A stretch of DNA of 58,587 nucleotides from Rhodoferax sp. (GTDB lineage: Bacteria; Pseudomonadota; Gammaproteobacteria; Burkholderiales; Burkholderiaceae_C), in the NCBI RefSeq assembly GCF_030653815.1, contig NZ_JAURYQ010000028.1:1-58587 (forward strand). Reading direction: 5' to 3'. Of this stretch, positions 7,310 to 17,739 are shown piece after piece. Made by a program: the position numbers and the translations under genes. Numbering within the stretch: the first letter of the stretch is position 1; each line of letters opens with the position of its first letter. The notes beneath the pieces are model-generated. The model made no database searches. It was not told the origin of the DNA and saw nothing but the letters and a program-made list of their open reading frames with translations.

Positions 7310-9220
7310 CTATTGTTTTTTCTCTGGATTGGGAACCAGGATTTCAGCTTTGAGTTTTTCCTTGAGCAAGGCGTAATAGGCTTGCGACTCAGCTCCCGTC
7401 CACCACTGCGCATACTGGCCACGGCTCTGGACCAGACTGGCTTGTGCCGCGGCTTCGCGCGCTACCACCCGGTTGACCCGAACGGCGGCGTAACCTTGCG
7501 GACCCAAATCAACACCAGCCCAGGCGGGCAACTTGGCAGTGTCGACCCGCAACGCAGCCAGCAGAACCGGCGCTGGCAAATTGAGCGCCTGGTCACGCGA
7601 CACGACTTGGGCAGCTGGCAGATTTGCAGGAGCAGTCCCTGCTTGCCACAGCGCCAGTTTCTCTGCACCTTCTTTTTTCGCCAACTCGGCAGCTTGGGTG
7701 GCAAGCACCTGGGCCTGAACCTGCGCTTTGACTTCGGCCAAGGCCAATGTCCGGGCTGGCTGATGTGTTACCACACGCCCCGCAACCAATTGATTGGCAG
7801 CCGTTTCAATCGCCTCGGTGTTGCGCTTGTTGCTCAGGGTATCGGCTGAAAACAAGGCACTGAGGACTTTCTCGTTGGCCAGCACACCCGAGACGCCCGG
7901 TAAAGGCTGGCGCGTCACCTTGTCGGCGGTTTTGATCTCGAGTTTGAGCTTGTCAGCCACCGGCTTCAGGCTGTCAGACTGCTCGTACACCGTGTTGGTG
8001 AAAATCTCGGCAATTTCTGCAAACTTGCGTTGCGCTTGCTGACCCTTCAGGTCAGTTTCAAGGCCCGCCCGAAGCTCGTCAAAGGAACGTTGTTGCGGCA
8101 GTTTGATGTCGGTGAGTTGGATGATGTGAAAACCAAAGTCAGACTCCACCACGTCACTGATAGCCCCCTTTTTCATCGCAAAGGCAGCGTCTTCAAACGG
8201 TTTCACCATGGCCCCGCGGGCAAAAAATTCCAGGTCACCACCTTTGGCGGCAGAGCCTGGATCCTGCGAGTTCTTGCGGGCCAGGTCGGCAAACCCGGAC
8301 GGGTTGGCACGCACCGTCTTCAGCAACTCTTCGGCCTTGAGTTTTGCTTTTTCACGCTCGGCAGCGGCAGCATCCTTGGGTGCAGTGATCAGGATGTGGC
8401 TGGCACGACGCTCTTCAACACCACTCAAGCGCTGCGCGTTTTGCTCATAATAGGCCTTCAATTCGGCCTCGGGAATCTGGATGCCCTTCTTGACCGCGTC
8501 AAGATCAAGCACCACGTATTCCACTTGGGCTTGCTCAGGCGCTTGAAAAAGAGCTTGATTCTTTTGGTAGAAGGCATCCAACTCGGCCTCGGTCGGATTG
8601 AGCTTGGCGACGTAGTCTTTGGTCAGAAAGTTGACAAGCTGAACTTCGCGTTTTTCAAAAAATGCGTTCAAGGCCACATCAGCCACCGCCGGCACAACAA
8701 AGCCAGAGGCGCTGACAGCCACTTCAATCTGCTGGCGCGCCAAATCAAATCGCACGTTATTCTCAAACCCCTCTGGCGTCAAACCCTGGCTGGCAGCCAA
8801 CTGCCGGTAACGGTCCATGTCGATCTTGCCGTCCGCCTTGCGCAAGGAGGCAATGGTGGGATCTTCCTGTAGAAATCGGGCCAGGCGCCCATCGCTGGTG
8901 GAGAGTCTGGCCTGGTCAGCCGCCTGTGCCACGACCTGCTCGCGCACCAAGCGCTCCAGGGTGGCGTAGCGGGCTTCAGGGGAGTCAAGCAACTTGGCAT
9001 CAATGTTGGGCATGGACGCACGCAGGCGGTCTGCTTCTGCCCGGTGCGCTGCGTCCCACTGCGCTTGGGTGATGTCCGTGCGGCCCACACGGGCCACAGG
9101 CACATCCGTCTCGTTCATGCGGCTGTACCCATCAATCCCCAACAGCACAAAAGAGGGAATGATGAGCAAAAACATCACCATCATCATGATTCTGGTGTGT
9201 TTCCGGAAAATATCGAACAT
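7310..9220 (-). CDS. ppiD: SurA_N-type peptidyl-prolyl isomerase, periplasmic folding chaperone PpiD
   Basis: Inner-membrane-anchored chaperone of 636 residues that acts on outer-membrane and secreted proteins leaving the Sec translocon. One N-terminal transmembrane helix (about 10-30, [17 protein letters not shown]), a SurA-like N domain, a parvulin domain at about 258-350 (RRASHILI through [11 protein letters not shown]), and a long C-terminal region. The ATG at 9220 follows CAGGAG; an in-frame GTG further upstream lies in the tRNA-Val terminator and is rejected. It sits between two tRNA genes and downstream of HU. Confidence 0.93.
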   Translation of the reverse strand: MFDIFRKHTRIMMMVMFLLIIPSFVLLGIDGYSRMNETDVPVARVGRTDITQAQWDAAHRAEADRLRASMPNIDAKLLDSPEARYATLERLVREQVVAQAADQARLSTSDGRLARFLQEDPTIASLRKADGKIDMDRYRQLAASQGLTPEGFENNVRFDLARQQIEVAVSASGFVVPAVADVALNAFFEKREVQLVNFLTKDYVAKLNPTEAELDAFYQKNQALFQAPEQAQVEYVVLDLDAVKKGIQIPEAELKAYYEQNAQRLSGVEERRASHILITAPKDAAAAEREKAKLKAEELLKTVRANPSGFADLARKNSQDPGSAAKGGDLEFFARGAMVKPFEDAAFAMKKGAISDVVESDFGFHIIQLTDIKLPQQRSFDELRAGLETDLKGQQAQRKFAEIAEIFTNTVYEQSDSLKPVADKLKLEIKTADKVTRQPLPGVSGVLANEKVLSALFSADTLSNKRNTEAIETAANQLVAGRVVTHQPARTLALAEVKAQVQAQVLATQAAELAKKEGAEKLALWQAGTAPANLPAAQVVSRDQALNLPAPVLLAALRVDTAKLPAWAGVDLGPQGYAAVRVNRVVAREAAAQASLVQSRGQYAQWWTGAESQAYYALLKEKLKAEILVPNPEKKQ

Positions 9221-9244
9221 GCGCAAACTCTCCTGTGAGGCAAC

Positions 9245-9272
9245 AAAAAAGGCGAACACAGTGTTCGCCTTT
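9245..9272 (-). terminator. Intrinsic terminator of tRNA-Val
   Basis: GGCGAACAC / GTGTTCGCC stem around a single A (in practice a shorter stem with a small loop), flanked by A6 and followed on the minus strand by T6. Lies between tRNA-Val and the ppiD ribosome site. Confidence 0.75.
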
Positions 9273-9279
9273 GTGCGGG

Positions 9280-9355
9280 TGGTGGGTGATGACGGGCTCG
9301 AACCGCCGACCTACGCCGTGTAAAGGCGCCGCTCTACCAACTGAGCTAATCACCC
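9280..9355 (-). tRNA. tRNA-Val (TAC anticodon)
   Basis: Acceptor GGGTGAT / ATCACCC, D-arm TAGCTCAGTTGGTAGAG, anticodon loop CTTTACA with anticodon TAC, T-loop GGTTCGAGC, and encoded ACCA end. Confidence 0.95.
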
Positions 9356-9369
9356 CACCGAAAACGGAT

Positions 9370-9642
9370 TCAGTTCAAGGCATCTTTCAATGCCTTGCCC
9401 GGACGGAACTTGGGAACCTTGGCTGCCTTGATTTTAATCGAAGCGCCGGTGCGCGGGTTCCGGCCGGTTCGGGCAGCACGCTTGCCAACCGCAAAAGTGC
9501 CAAAGCCAACCAAGGCGACCGAGTCACCTTTTTGCAGGGTCGACTTGACAGCTTCGATGGTGGACTCCAGAGCGCGCGCAGCAACCGCTTTGGGAATATC
9601 AGCATCGGTCGCGATGAAATCAATTAGTTCAGTCTTGTTCAC
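9370..9642 (-). CDS. hupB: HU-family nucleoid protein (beta subunit type)
   Basis: A 90-residue DNA-bending protein that compacts the nucleoid as a dimer. Starts with a GTG giving [11 protein letters not shown], preceded by AGAGG. It has the HU signature GFGTF near residue 47 and the beta-arm GRNPRTG, and ends [12 protein letters not shown]. Its length equals the family standard, which decides the start; a longer in-frame extension upstream has no HU similarity. tRNA-Val and ppiD follow, a common Burkholderiales order. Confidence 0.95.
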   Translation of the reverse strand: MNKTELIDFIATDADIPKAVAARALESTIEAVKSTLQKGDSVALVGFGTFAVGKRAARTGRNPRTGASIKIKAAKVPKFRPGKALKDALN

Positions 9643-9870
9643 AAAAAACCTCTCACGGGAGTTGTAGTCGAATGTCTCTTGAATTTTTTGGGGGAATGGA
9701 ATCCTACCGCCTGAAAAACACCGGGTCGAGTTGTTATGTTCAGGTAATTTCTTCTTGGAAAAATGGATTCTAGACGGGTTTGACCCATCAGCCAGTATTG
9801 ATATGGCAAATTTTTCAGGGCTCACAGTTGCAGGCAATGACCCTTCCCGTTTCGGCAGTGTCTATCAGCA

Positions 9871-10755
9871 TCAGCCCCCCTTGGGCTGGCGCACCACCAG
9901 CGCCACCCCCAAAGCCGTCAGCAGGGTTCCCAACACCGTGGTGAGCGTGATGGGTTCGGCAAACAAAATCCAGGCAATGAAGGCCGTGACCGGTGGCACC
10001 AGGTACATCAGGCTGGTGACCGAGGCCGCTGCGCCTTTCTGGATCAGCAAATACAGCAGTGAACTTCCTCCCAGCGTCAGGACGATCGCCGACCAGGCGA
10101 TGGCGCCCAACAGTTCGGCGTGCCAGCGGATGGCTTCAAGCTCCAGCGCAGCCAGGGGCAAGGTCACCAACAAGGCGGCTCCCAACTGCACGGTGTTGGC
10201 CGTGCGCACGTCACACGAGGTGACAAAGCGCTTTTGGTACAGGGTGCCAATGGTGATGCTGAACAAGGCGCCCACGACCAGCGACATATTGAGCCAATTG
10301 GCCTCGCCGCCAGTGCCAAACTTGCGCGACACCACCATCACCAGCCCGACAAACCCCAGCACCAGACCCCACCATTGACGCCTCAATATCTTGCTGCCAA
10401 TGGCCGCCAGCCACAGCGCAGTAAGCACGGGTTGCAAACCCACAATCAGCGCTGACAGGCCGGAACCCATGCCGAGCTTGACAGCCGCCCAGACGCCACC
10501 CAGGTAGCCGGCGTGCATGAACACGCCCGTAACGGCCAGGTGCAGCCACTGGGTGCGATGGTTTGGCCACTTGACTTTCGCCAACACAATCCAGATGAGG
10601 AAACAGGCGATGGACAGGGCGTATCGAATCGCCAGGAATTTGAAGGGCGGCGCATGGGGCATGCCGTAGCGTGCGACGATGAAACCCGTGCTCCAGATCA
10701 GCACAAACACCGCCGGCATGGCCCGGATCAGGGGCCGCTCAAGGGAGACCGTCAC
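9871..10755 (-). CDS. EamA/DMT-family permease
   Basis: Inner-membrane protein of 294 residues with ten predicted helices in two EamA repeats (about 12-142 and 160-288). Such proteins export amino acids or other metabolites; the substrate cannot be read from sequence. The GTG start overlaps the pgsA stop (GTGA), so the two are probably co-translated. The 228 bases between this gene and the HU gene hold no gene that I can support. Confidence 0.85.
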   Translation of the reverse strand: MTVSLERPLIRAMPAVFVLIWSTGFIVARYGMPHAPPFKFLAIRYALSIACFLIWIVLAKVKWPNHRTQWLHLAVTGVFMHAGYLGGVWAAVKLGMGSGLSALIVGLQPVLTALWLAAIGSKILRRQWWGLVLGFVGLVMVVSRKFGTGGEANWLNMSLVVGALFSITIGTLYQKRFVTSCDVRTANTVQLGAALLVTLPLAALELEAIRWHAELLGAIAWSAIVLTLGGSSLLYLLIQKGAAASVTSLMYLVPPVTAFIAWILFAEPITLTTVLGTLLTALGVALVVRQPKGG

Positions 10756-11318
10756 TGCACGCGCGACCTGATTTCAGGTAAGGCTTTTTGCAGGTAATAG
10801 ATCATCGACCAGACCGTCATCACCGCCGAAATCCAGATCAGCCAGACGCCCCAAAGATGGGTGTTGATGACCCCGAACAGCATGCCGTCGAACAACAAAA
10901 AGGGGATGGCCACCATTTGCGCGGTCGTTTTGAGCTTGCCGATCATGTGCACCGCCACGCTCTTGGCCGCGCCAATCTGCGCCATCCATTCACGCAGGGC
11001 CGAGATGGCAATTTCGCGGCCAATGATGATCAGCGCCACAAAGACATCGGCCCGCCCCAGATGCACCAGCACCAGCACGCAGGCGCAAACCAGAAACTTG
11101 TCGGCGACCGGGTCAAGAAACGCGCCAAAGGCAGACACCTGGTTGAGCTTGCGCGCCAGGTAACCGTCAAGCCAGTCGGTGGCGGCAAACACCACAAACA
11201 TGACGGTGGCGACCAAATTTTTGGTGTCGGGGCCAATTGGCAGGTAAAACACGCCCACGATCAATGGGATCGCCACAATGCGCGCCCAGGTCATGAGGGT
11301 GGGGATGGTCCAGAACAT
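10752..11318 (-). CDS. pgsA: CDP-diacylglycerol--glycerol-3-phosphate 3-phosphatidyltransferase
   Basis: Membrane enzyme of 188 residues making phosphatidylglycerol phosphate, the committed step to phosphatidylglycerol and cardiolipin. The CDP-alcohol phosphotransferase motif is complete: Asp48, Asp51-Gly52, Ala55-Arg56, Gly65, Asp69, Asp73. Four to five hydrophobic helices. Follows uvrC on the same strand with a 42-base gap, a widespread pairing in Proteobacteria. Confidence 0.95.
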   Translation of the reverse strand: MFWTIPTLMTWARIVAIPLIVGVFYLPIGPDTKNLVATVMFVVFAATDWLDGYLARKLNQVSAFGAFLDPVADKFLVCACVLVLVHLGRADVFVALIIIGREIAISALREWMAQIGAAKSVAVHMIGKLKTTAQMVAIPFLLFDGMLFGVINTHLWGVWLIWISAVMTVWSMIYYLQKALPEIRSRVQ

Positions 11319-11360
11319 GCCTCAATTGTGGCATGCGTTACTTCTAAAAAAGCTGACGTG

Positions 11361-13343
11361 TCAGTGCAGGGCGCGGTAAATTTCTGCCGCCAAGTCAGTG
11401 GAAATACCTTCGACCTGGGCAATGTCGGCCTCGGAGGCCAGCGCCACGCCGCGCACGCCGCCAAAGCGCTGCAGCAAACGCGCGCGCCGTTTCGGGCCGA
11501 TGCCAGGAATTTCTTCCAGCTTGCCGCCGTCCATGCGCACCTTGGCGCGTGCCGCACGCATGCCGGTGATGGCAAAGCGGTGCGCCTCGTCGCGGATCTG
11601 CGCCACCAGCATCAGCGCCGCAGAATCCTTGCCCAGGTACACCTTGTCGCGGCCATCGGCAAACACCAGTTCTTCCAGGCCAATGCGCCGGCCCTCACCC
11701 TTTTCCACCCCCACGATCAGCGACAGGTCCAGCCCGAGCTGCTCAAAGACCTCGCGAGCCATCGACACCTGGCCCTTGCCACCATCGACCAGCACCAGGT
11801 CTGGCAGGCGCCCGGTGCCGGCCGGCACCACGCCGGAACGCTTGGCCTCAGCCAGGGTTTCGGCCAGCTTGCCGTAGCGGCGCAACAGCACCTGGCGCAT
11901 GGCGGCATAGTCGTCGCCCGGCGTGATGTCGCTGATCTTGAAACGCCGGTACTCGGCGCTTTGCATCTTGTGGTGGTGAAACACCACACACGAGGCCTGG
12001 GTCGACTCACCCGCGGTGTGGGAGATGTCAAAACATTCCACCCGCAGCTCGTCAAGATTGTCCAGCGCCAGGTCCAGCGCCTCCACCAGCGCGCGGGTGC
12101 GGGCCTGCTGCGAGCCTTCTTCGGCCAGCAGCCGGGCCAATTGCAGGCCCGCATTGGTTTGTGCCATTTCCAGCCAGACCCGGCGTTGCTCGCGCGGGTT
12201 GTGCACGGCGCTGATCTTGACCCCGGTTTGTTCGGACAGTGCCTGCAACAAGCCCTTGTCCACCGGCACACTCACCACCAGTGAGGGCGGCGCGGGCACA
12301 TTGAGGTAATGCTGGGCAATGAAAGCATCGAGCACCTGCATTTCCACGCTGCGCACAGCAGCCACGGTGTCGCCGGCGTCTGGGTCGTCGAGTTCGGCCG
12401 CGTCTTCGACATGGACCGGAAAATACGGCCGATCCCCCAGATGCCGACCACCGCGCACCATGGCCAGGTTGACGCAGGCGCGACCGCCCTGCACCTTGAC
12501 TGCCAGAATGTCGACGTCGCGGTCGGAAACGTTGTCCACCGACTGCTGGTGCAGCACGTTGGAGAGCGCTGCCACCTGGTTGCGCAGCTCGGCAGCCTGC
12601 TCGAATTCGAGCTTGTCAGCGTAGGCCATCATGCGGGCCTCAAGCTCGCGCATGACCTCGCGCGCGTCGCCGTTCAAGAAGCGCTCCGCATCGGCCAAGT
12701 CCTGGGCGTAAGCCTCAGGTGAAATATGCCCCACGCACGGCCCCGAGCAACGCTTGATCTGGTACAGCAGGCAGGGCCGGGTGCGGTTGCTGAACACCGG
12801 GTCTTCGCAGGTGCGCAAGCGGAACACCTTTTGCATCAACAGAATGGCTTCCTTGACCGCCCAGGCACTCGGATAAGGGCCGAAATAATGGTGTTTTTTT
12901 TCGACCGCACCGCGGTAGTACGCCACGCGGGGAAATTGCTCGCTGCCGCTCTTGCCCAGCGCCGTGATCTTCAAGTAAGGGTAACTTTTGTCGTCCCGAA
13001 ACAGGATGTTGTACTTGGGGTTGAGCGTCTTGATCAGGTTGTTTTCCAGCAGCAGCGCCTCGGCCTCGGAGCGCACCACGGTGGTCTCCAGCCGGGCGAT
13101 CTTGCTGACCATGTAGCCAATGCGGGTGCCGCCATGGTTTTTCTGGAAATAACTCGACACCCGCTTTTTCAGGTTGATGGCCTTGCCCACATAGAGCACG
13201 TTGCCTTGAGCATCGAAATAGCGGTAGACGCCAGGTAGCGCCGGCAGACTGGCGACATCGCTGAGCACCTGCTCGGGATGGGCTGGCGTTGGGGCGGAGT
13301 CAGTGACCACAGCGGCTGACATGTTGGGAGCGTTTTCAGACAT
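11361..13343 (-). CDS. uvrC: Excinuclease ABC subunit C
   Basis: Makes both incisions around bulky DNA lesions in nucleotide excision repair, together with UvrA and UvrB. About 660 residues: GIY-YIG nuclease near the N-terminus (GVYRYFD..LYVGKA), UVR motif ([11 protein letters not shown]), RNase-H-like C nuclease domain ([11 protein letters not shown]), and helix-hairpin-helix at the end ([15 protein letters not shown]). The first ATG giving MSENAPNM (13343) is chosen; a second at 13322 is possible, and neither has a strong ribosome site. Divergent from earP with overlapping promoter space of under 30 bases. Confidence 0.95.
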   Translation of the reverse strand: MSENAPNMSAAVVTDSAPTPAHPEQVLSDVASLPALPGVYRYFDAQGNVLYVGKAINLKKRVSSYFQKNHGGTRIGYMVSKIARLETTVVRSEAEALLLENNLIKTLNPKYNILFRDDKSYPYLKITALGKSGSEQFPRVAYYRGAVEKKHHYFGPYPSAWAVKEAILLMQKVFRLRTCEDPVFSNRTRPCLLYQIKRCSGPCVGHISPEAYAQDLADAERFLNGDAREVMRELEARMMAYADKLEFEQAAELRNQVAALSNVLHQQSVDNVSDRDVDILAVKVQGGRACVNLAMVRGGRHLGDRPYFPVHVEDAAELDDPDAGDTVAAVRSVEMQVLDAFIAQHYLNVPAPPSLVVSVPVDKGLLQALSEQTGVKISAVHNPREQRRVWLEMAQTNAGLQLARLLAEEGSQQARTRALVEALDLALDNLDELRVECFDISHTAGESTQASCVVFHHHKMQSAEYRRFKISDITPGDDYAAMRQVLLRRYGKLAETLAEAKRSGVVPAGTGRLPDLVLVDGGKGQVSMAREVFEQLGLDLSLIVGVEKGEGRRIGLEELVFADGRDKVYLGKDSAALMLVAQIRDEAHRFAITGMRAARAKVRMDGGKLEEIPGIGPKRRARLLQRFGGVRGVALASEADIAQVEGISTDLAAEIYRALH

Positions 13344-13369
13344 AGGCCCGTATTGTGGACAATCCGGCC

Positions 13370-14491
13370 ATGCCATGTGAAACGCCCCACCCCACCCCGC
13401 ACTGGGATATTTTTTGCCGGGTCATCGACAACTTTGGCGACCTCGGCGTGTGCTGGCGTCTGGCCTGCGATTTGGCCGGGCGCGGTCAGGTGGTGCGCCT
13501 GTGGGCCGATGATGTGTCCGCGCTGGCCTGGATGGCGCCGCAGGGCGCGCCTGGGGTTGAGGTCAAGGTCTGGACCACACCCCTGGACATGACCGACATC
13601 AAGCCTGGCGAGGTCATGCTGGAAGCCTTTGGTTGCACGATCGATGAGGCATTTGTCGCTGAATACGCACGAAAAATAAGGGAAAAAGGCCAAAAATGCG
13701 CCTGGATCAATCTGGAATACCTGAGCGCCGAAGACTTTTCAGCGCGTTGCCACGGCCTGCCCTCCCCAGTCATGAGCGGGTCCGGGCGCGGTTTGACAAA
13801 GCATTTTTTCTACCCGGGCTTCACCACCGGCACGGGTGGCCTGTTGCGCGAGCCGGATCTGCTGGCGCGACAAGCCCGTTTTGACCGCCAAGCCTGGCTG
13901 GACGACCTGGGCCTGCCTTGGCAGGGCGAGCGCCTGGTGTCGCTGTTTTGTTATGAACCCGCCGGCCTGGACGCCCTGCTGCTCAGCCTGGCCAGTGGCG
14001 CCCAGCCGAGCTGTCTGCTGGTGACGCCCGGGCGGGCCAGTGCCGCCGTGCGTGCCGAGCTTGCAAGAATGAACACGCTTGACCCCTCCTGGAACCAGCG
14101 TTCGGTGTTGTCGGTTTTTTACCTACCCCAACTCAGTCAATTTGATTTTGACCACTTGCTGTGGGCCAGTGACGTCAATTTTGTGCGCGGCGAAGACTCG
14201 CTGGTGCGCGCGCTATGGGCTGGCAAACCGCTGGTGTGGCACATCTACCCGCAACACGACGGCGTCCACGCCCACAAGCTTGCCACCTTTCTGGACTGGC
14301 TGCAGGCGCCCGCCTCGCTGCGCGCGTTTCACCGGCGCTGGAATGGCCTGGATGCGCCAGGCCCCGGCTTGCCGGACGCGGCGTTCGAACCCGAGCGCTG
14401 GCAGGACTGCATGACGCAGGCGCGTGCAAAACTGCTGGATCAGGCAGACTTGAGCACCCAACTGCTCAACTTTATTGCAAAAATCCCTTAA
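13370..14491 (+). CDS. earP: EF-P arginine rhamnosyltransferase EarP
   Basis: Inverting GT-B glycosyltransferase that moves rhamnose from dTDP-L-rhamnose to an arginine of translation factor EF-P, activating it at polyproline stalls. About 373 residues. Seen: N-terminal [19 protein letters not shown] with the Asp residues needed for catalysis, [10 protein letters not shown], and the nucleotide-binding [20 protein letters not shown]. The efp gene follows 98 bases downstream and encodes Arg at position 32, the modified residue. Start is uncertain: ATG 13370 or an in-frame GTG at 13355; neither has a clear ribosome site. Confidence 0.95.
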   Translation: MPCETPHPTPHWDIFCRVIDNFGDLGVCWRLACDLAGRGQVVRLWADDVSALAWMAPQGAPGVEVKVWTTPLDMTDIKPGEVMLEAFGCTIDEAFVAEYARKIREKGQKCAWINLEYLSAEDFSARCHGLPSPVMSGSGRGLTKHFFYPGFTTGTGGLLREPDLLARQARFDRQAWLDDLGLPWQGERLVSLFCYEPAGLDALLLSLASGAQPSCLLVTPGRASAAVRAELARMNTLDPSWNQRSVLSVFYLPQLSQFDFDHLLWASDVNFVRGEDSLVRALWAGKPLVWHIYPQHDGVHAHKLATFLDWLQAPASLRAFHRRWNGLDAPGPGLPDAAFEPERWQDCMTQARAKLLDQADLSTQLLNFIAKIP

Positions 14492-14589
14492 AATAGTGCG
14501 TTTTGCGGCACAGACTTGAAATGACCAAAGTCCAGACCGCCCTCGCCGCCTGACGCGCGGCCTACTTTCATCGTTACGTTTCCTCTCAT

Positions 14590-15144
14590 ATGAAAATCGC
14601 TCAAGAAATTCGCGCCGGCAATGTCATCATGCACGGCAAAGACCCCATGGTCGTCCTGAAAACCGAATACGCCCGCGGTGGCCGCGGTGCCGCCACCGTG
14701 CGCATGAAGCTCAAGAGTCTGATCGCCAACTTCGGTACCGAAGTGGTGTTCCGGGCCGATGACAAAATTGACAATGTGATCCTCGACAAGAAGGACTGCA
14801 CCTATTCGTACTTTGCCGACCCCATGTACATCTGCATGGACCAGGAATACAACCAGTACGAAGTCGAAGCCGAAAACATGGGCGACTCGCTCAGCTACCT
14901 CGAAGACGGCATGCCACTCGAAGTGGTGTTTTACGACGGCAAGGCCATTTCGGTCGAACTGCCGACCAGCGTGGTGCGTGAAATCACCTGGACCGAGCCA
15001 GCCGTCAAAGGCGACACCTCGGGCAAAGTGCTCAAGCCCGCCAAATTGGCCACCGGTTTCGAAATTGGCGTGCCAATTTTTGTGGCCCAAGGCGACAAGG
15101 TCGAAATCGACACCCGCACCGGCGAATACCGCAAGCGCGTCTAA
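14590..15144 (+). CDS. efp: Translation elongation factor P (arginine type)
   Basis: A 184-residue factor that binds between P and E sites and relieves stalling at consecutive prolines. Three beta-barrel domains of standard length. The tip loop reads YARGGRGAA with Arg32, the EarP target, so this is the rhamnosylated subclass and not the lysylated one. Followed by a clear intrinsic terminator. Confidence 0.97.
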   Translation: MKIAQEIRAGNVIMHGKDPMVVLKTEYARGGRGAATVRMKLKSLIANFGTEVVFRADDKIDNVILDKKDCTYSYFADPMYICMDQEYNQYEVEAENMGDSLSYLEDGMPLEVVFYDGKAISVELPTSVVREITWTEPAVKGDTSGKVLKPAKLATGFEIGVPIFVAQGDKVEIDTRTGEYRKRV

Positions 15145-15170
15145 AAAACGGCCCTGCTGGGCGCACCCTC

Positions 15171-15197
15171 AAAAGGCTTCTTCGGAAGCCTTTTTTT
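15171..15197 (+). terminator. Intrinsic terminator after efp
   Basis: AAAAGGCTTC-TTCG-GAAGCCTTTT stem-loop with a stable TTCG tetraloop, followed by further T residues. Confidence 0.9.
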
Positions 15198-15225
15198 ATT
15201 GGATTTTTCGGTGTAGGCTACGGTC

Positions 15226-16824
15226 ATGAAGCACGACCCAGCGCAACAAGTCTCTCCGGTTGAACAAGCACCCCAGGACCTGACTGGTTCCCGGCTCGCT
15301 CTGCGCCGGGTCGCCATTGATACCTACCGTGAAAACGTGGCCTACCTGCACCGCGACTGCGCGCTGTACCGGGCCGAGGGGTTTCAGGCGCTGTCCAAGA
15401 TTGAAGTGCGCGCCAACGGTCAGCACATTGTGGCCACTTTGAACGTGGTGGACGATGTCGCCATCGTTGGCTGCACTGAACTTGGGCTGTCGGAAGATGC
15501 TTTTTTACAGCTTGCCGTCGCACCCGGCCATGTGGTGTCGGTGGCGCAAGCCGAGCCGCCTGCCTCCATTGGTGCACTCTACCGAAAAATTGCCGGTGAA
15601 CGCTTGGGGCGTGAAGATTTCACGGCCATCGTCAATGACATCGCCGCGCTGCACTACTCAAAAATCGAACTGACGGCCTTTGTGGTGGCGACCAACCGGG
15701 ATGAACTGGACCGCGAGGAAGTCTATTTTTTGACCGAGGCCATGGTCGGCGTCGGCAGAAAACTCGACTGGCATGACAGCCTGGTGGTCGACAAGCACTG
15801 CATCGGCGGCATCCCTGGCAACCGGACCTCGATGCTGGTGGTGCCGATCGTGGCGGCACACGGCCTGCTGTGCCCCAAAACATCGTCGCGCGCCATCACC
15901 TCGCCCGCGGGCACCGCCGACACCATGGAAGTGCTGGCCAACGTGGAGCTGCCATTTGAGCAGTTGGCCGACATCGTGCGCGACCACCGCGCCTGCCTGG
16001 CCTGGGGCGGCACCGCCAAGCTGTCGCCGGCTGACGACGTGCTGATTGCGGTGGAGCGCCCGCTGGCGATCGACTCGCCTGGCCAGATGGTGGCTTCCAT
16101 CCTGTCGAAAAAAATCGCCGCCGGCTCGACCCACCTGGTGCTGGATATTCCGATTGGTCCAAGCGCGAAAGTGCGCTCCATGCCCGAGGCGCAGCGGCTG
16201 CGCCGGCTGTTCGAATATGTCGCTGGTCGCCTGCACCTGTCGCTTGACGTGGTCATCACCGATGGGCGGCAACCGATCGGGCGCGGCATTGGGCCGATGC
16301 TGGAAGCACGCGACGTGATGCGCGTGCTGGAGAACGACCCGCTGGCGCCCAACGACCTGCGGCAAAAGGCTTTGCGCCTGGCCGGGCGGCTGATCGAATG
16401 TCACCCCGATGTGCGCGGCGGCGACGGTTTTGCCATTGCCCGCGACATTCTGGATTCGGGCCGCGCGCTCGCCAAGATGAACGCCATCATTGCTGCCCAG
16501 GGCGCCAAGGATTTTGATTACAACAAACCACCGTTGGGGCTGTTGAGCTTCGAGGTCTGCGCATCCACCGACGGCGTGGTCACCAACATTGACAATTTGC
16601 AGGTGGCGCGAATTGCCCGCTTGGCCGGTGCGCCCAAAGTGGCCGGCGCGGGCATCGATCTTTTTCGCAAACTTGGCGATGCGGTGGTGGCGGGCGACGT
16701 CTTGTACCGGGTCCATGCCAGTTTTCAAAGCGACCTGGGCTTTGCGCGCCAGGCCAGCGCGAAATGCAACGGTTACACCCTTGGCAAGGCCAGTGAAGTG
16801 CCGCACGTCTTTGTGGAGTTCTGA
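15226..16824 (+). CDS. Long-form thymidine/AMP phosphorylase-like enzyme
   Basis: A 532-residue member of the nucleoside phosphorylase group that includes archaeal AMP phosphorylase; about 90 residues longer than classical DeoA because of an N-terminal domain (about 1-110). Seen: phosphate and nucleoside-binding [14 protein letters not shown] (190-203), [18 protein letters not shown], and a C-terminal PYNP-like domain. Archaeal relatives phosphorolyse AMP, CMP or UMP to a base plus ribose 1,5-bisphosphate; bacterial long forms are usually annotated only as putative thymidine phosphorylase. A PRPP-synthetase-like gene starts four bases after its stop, so the pair likely acts in one ribose-phosphate salvage route. 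Substrate is not decided by sequence. Confidence 0.85.
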   Translation: MKHDPAQQVSPVEQAPQDLTGSRLALRRVAIDTYRENVAYLHRDCALYRAEGFQALSKIEVRANGQHIVATLNVVDDVAIVGCTELGLSEDAFLQLAVAPGHVVSVAQAEPPASIGALYRKIAGERLGREDFTAIVNDIAALHYSKIELTAFVVATNRDELDREEVYFLTEAMVGVGRKLDWHDSLVVDKHCIGGIPGNRTSMLVVPIVAAHGLLCPKTSSRAITSPAGTADTMEVLANVELPFEQLADIVRDHRACLAWGGTAKLSPADDVLIAVERPLAIDSPGQMVASILSKKIAAGSTHLVLDIPIGPSAKVRSMPEAQRLRRLFEYVAGRLHLSLDVVITDGRQPIGRGIGPMLEARDVMRVLENDPLAPNDLRQKALRLAGRLIECHPDVRGGDGFAIARDILDSGRALAKMNAIIAAQGAKDFDYNKPPLGLLSFEVCASTDGVVTNIDNLQVARIARLAGAPKVAGAGIDLFRKLGDAVVAGDVLYRVHASFQSDLGFARQASAKCNGYTLGKASEVPHVFVEF

Positions 16825-16828
16825 CCCC

Positions 16829-17722
16829 ATGCTGCTGTATTTTGACGATGAGTTGAACGGCGCCTCGCGTCTTGCGCAGGCAGCCCAGTTGCCCGCCCGC
16901 CTGATCGAGCGGCACCGTTTTCCCGATGGTGAGATCAAGCTGCGCCTGCCCGAAGTCCTGCCCGCAAAGGTGGTGATGTTGCGCACGCTGAACGACCCGA
17001 ATACCAAACTGGTTGAACTGCTGCTGGTGGCACAGACCGCGCGCACGCTGGGTGCCACTCACCTGACGCTGGTGGCACCGTACCTGGCCTACATGCGCCA
17101 GGACATGGCTTTTCGTCCGGGCGAGGCCATCAGCCAGCGCATTGTCGGCAAGTACCTGGCCGACTTGTTTGACGCGGTGATCACCGTCGACCCGCACCTG
17201 CACCGGGTGACCACACTACAGGAAGCCGTGCCACTGGCGCAGGCACGGGTGCTGAGCGGGGCGCCTTTGTTGTCGGACTGGATAGCCGCGCAGCGGCAGC
17301 GCCCCCTGCTGATCGGCCCTGATGAAGAGTCGGCACAGTGGGTGGCGCTGGCGGCGGCACGCCATGGCTTTGATCACGCGGTCTGCCGCAAAGTGCGCCA
17401 CGGTGACCGTGACGTCGCGGTGGCGTTGCCCGATGTGATCATGGCCGGTCGCCAAGTGGTGCTGCTTGACGACGTGGTCAGCACCGGCCACAGTGTGGCC
17501 GGCGCGGCGCAACTGCTGCTGGCGGCAGGTGCTGCGTCAGTGGACGTGGCAGTGACCCACGCCTTGTTCTCGGGTGACGCGCTGCAGCTGATGCAGGCCG
17601 CAGGCATTGGCGAAGTCTGGAGCACCGACTGCATCGAACACCCGAGCAACGTCGTCAGCATGGCCAGCGCGCTGGCTGCCGCCCTGGCGCAGCTTCAGAC
17701 CGTCAGTGACGATCAAAAATAA
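16829..17722 (+). CDS. Ribose-phosphate pyrophosphokinase-like protein
   Basis: A 297-residue homologue of PRPP synthetase, shorter than the housekeeping enzyme of about 315. Two phosphoribosyltransferase-fold halves. Seen: RQDMAFRPGEAIS (90-102), the divalent-metal DPHLH (121-125), a catalytic Lys/Arg pair in CRKVRHGDRD (186-194), and the PRPP loop VVLLDDVVSTGHS (210-222). ATG 16829 directly follows the phosphorylase stop. Likely a specialised paralogue working with the phosphorylase; the organism should have a separate housekeeping prs elsewhere. Confidence 0.85.
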   Translation: MLLYFDDELNGASRLAQAAQLPARLIERHRFPDGEIKLRLPEVLPAKVVMLRTLNDPNTKLVELLLVAQTARTLGATHLTLVAPYLAYMRQDMAFRPGEAISQRIVGKYLADLFDAVITVDPHLHRVTTLQEAVPLAQARVLSGAPLLSDWIAAQRQRPLLIGPDEESAQWVALAAARHGFDHAVCRKVRHGDRDVAVALPDVIMAGRQVVLLDDVVSTGHSVAGAAQLLLAAGAASVDVAVTHALFSGDALQLMQAAGIGEVWSTDCIEHPSNVVSMASALAAALAQLQTVSDDQK

Positions 17723-17739
17723 TTGAAATCTGACCCCCA

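Noticed and set aside
10788..12284. Nearly 500-codon open frame opposite pgsA and uvrC
   Set aside because: Spans two unrelated genes antisense, with biased His/Gln/Arg composition and no domain.
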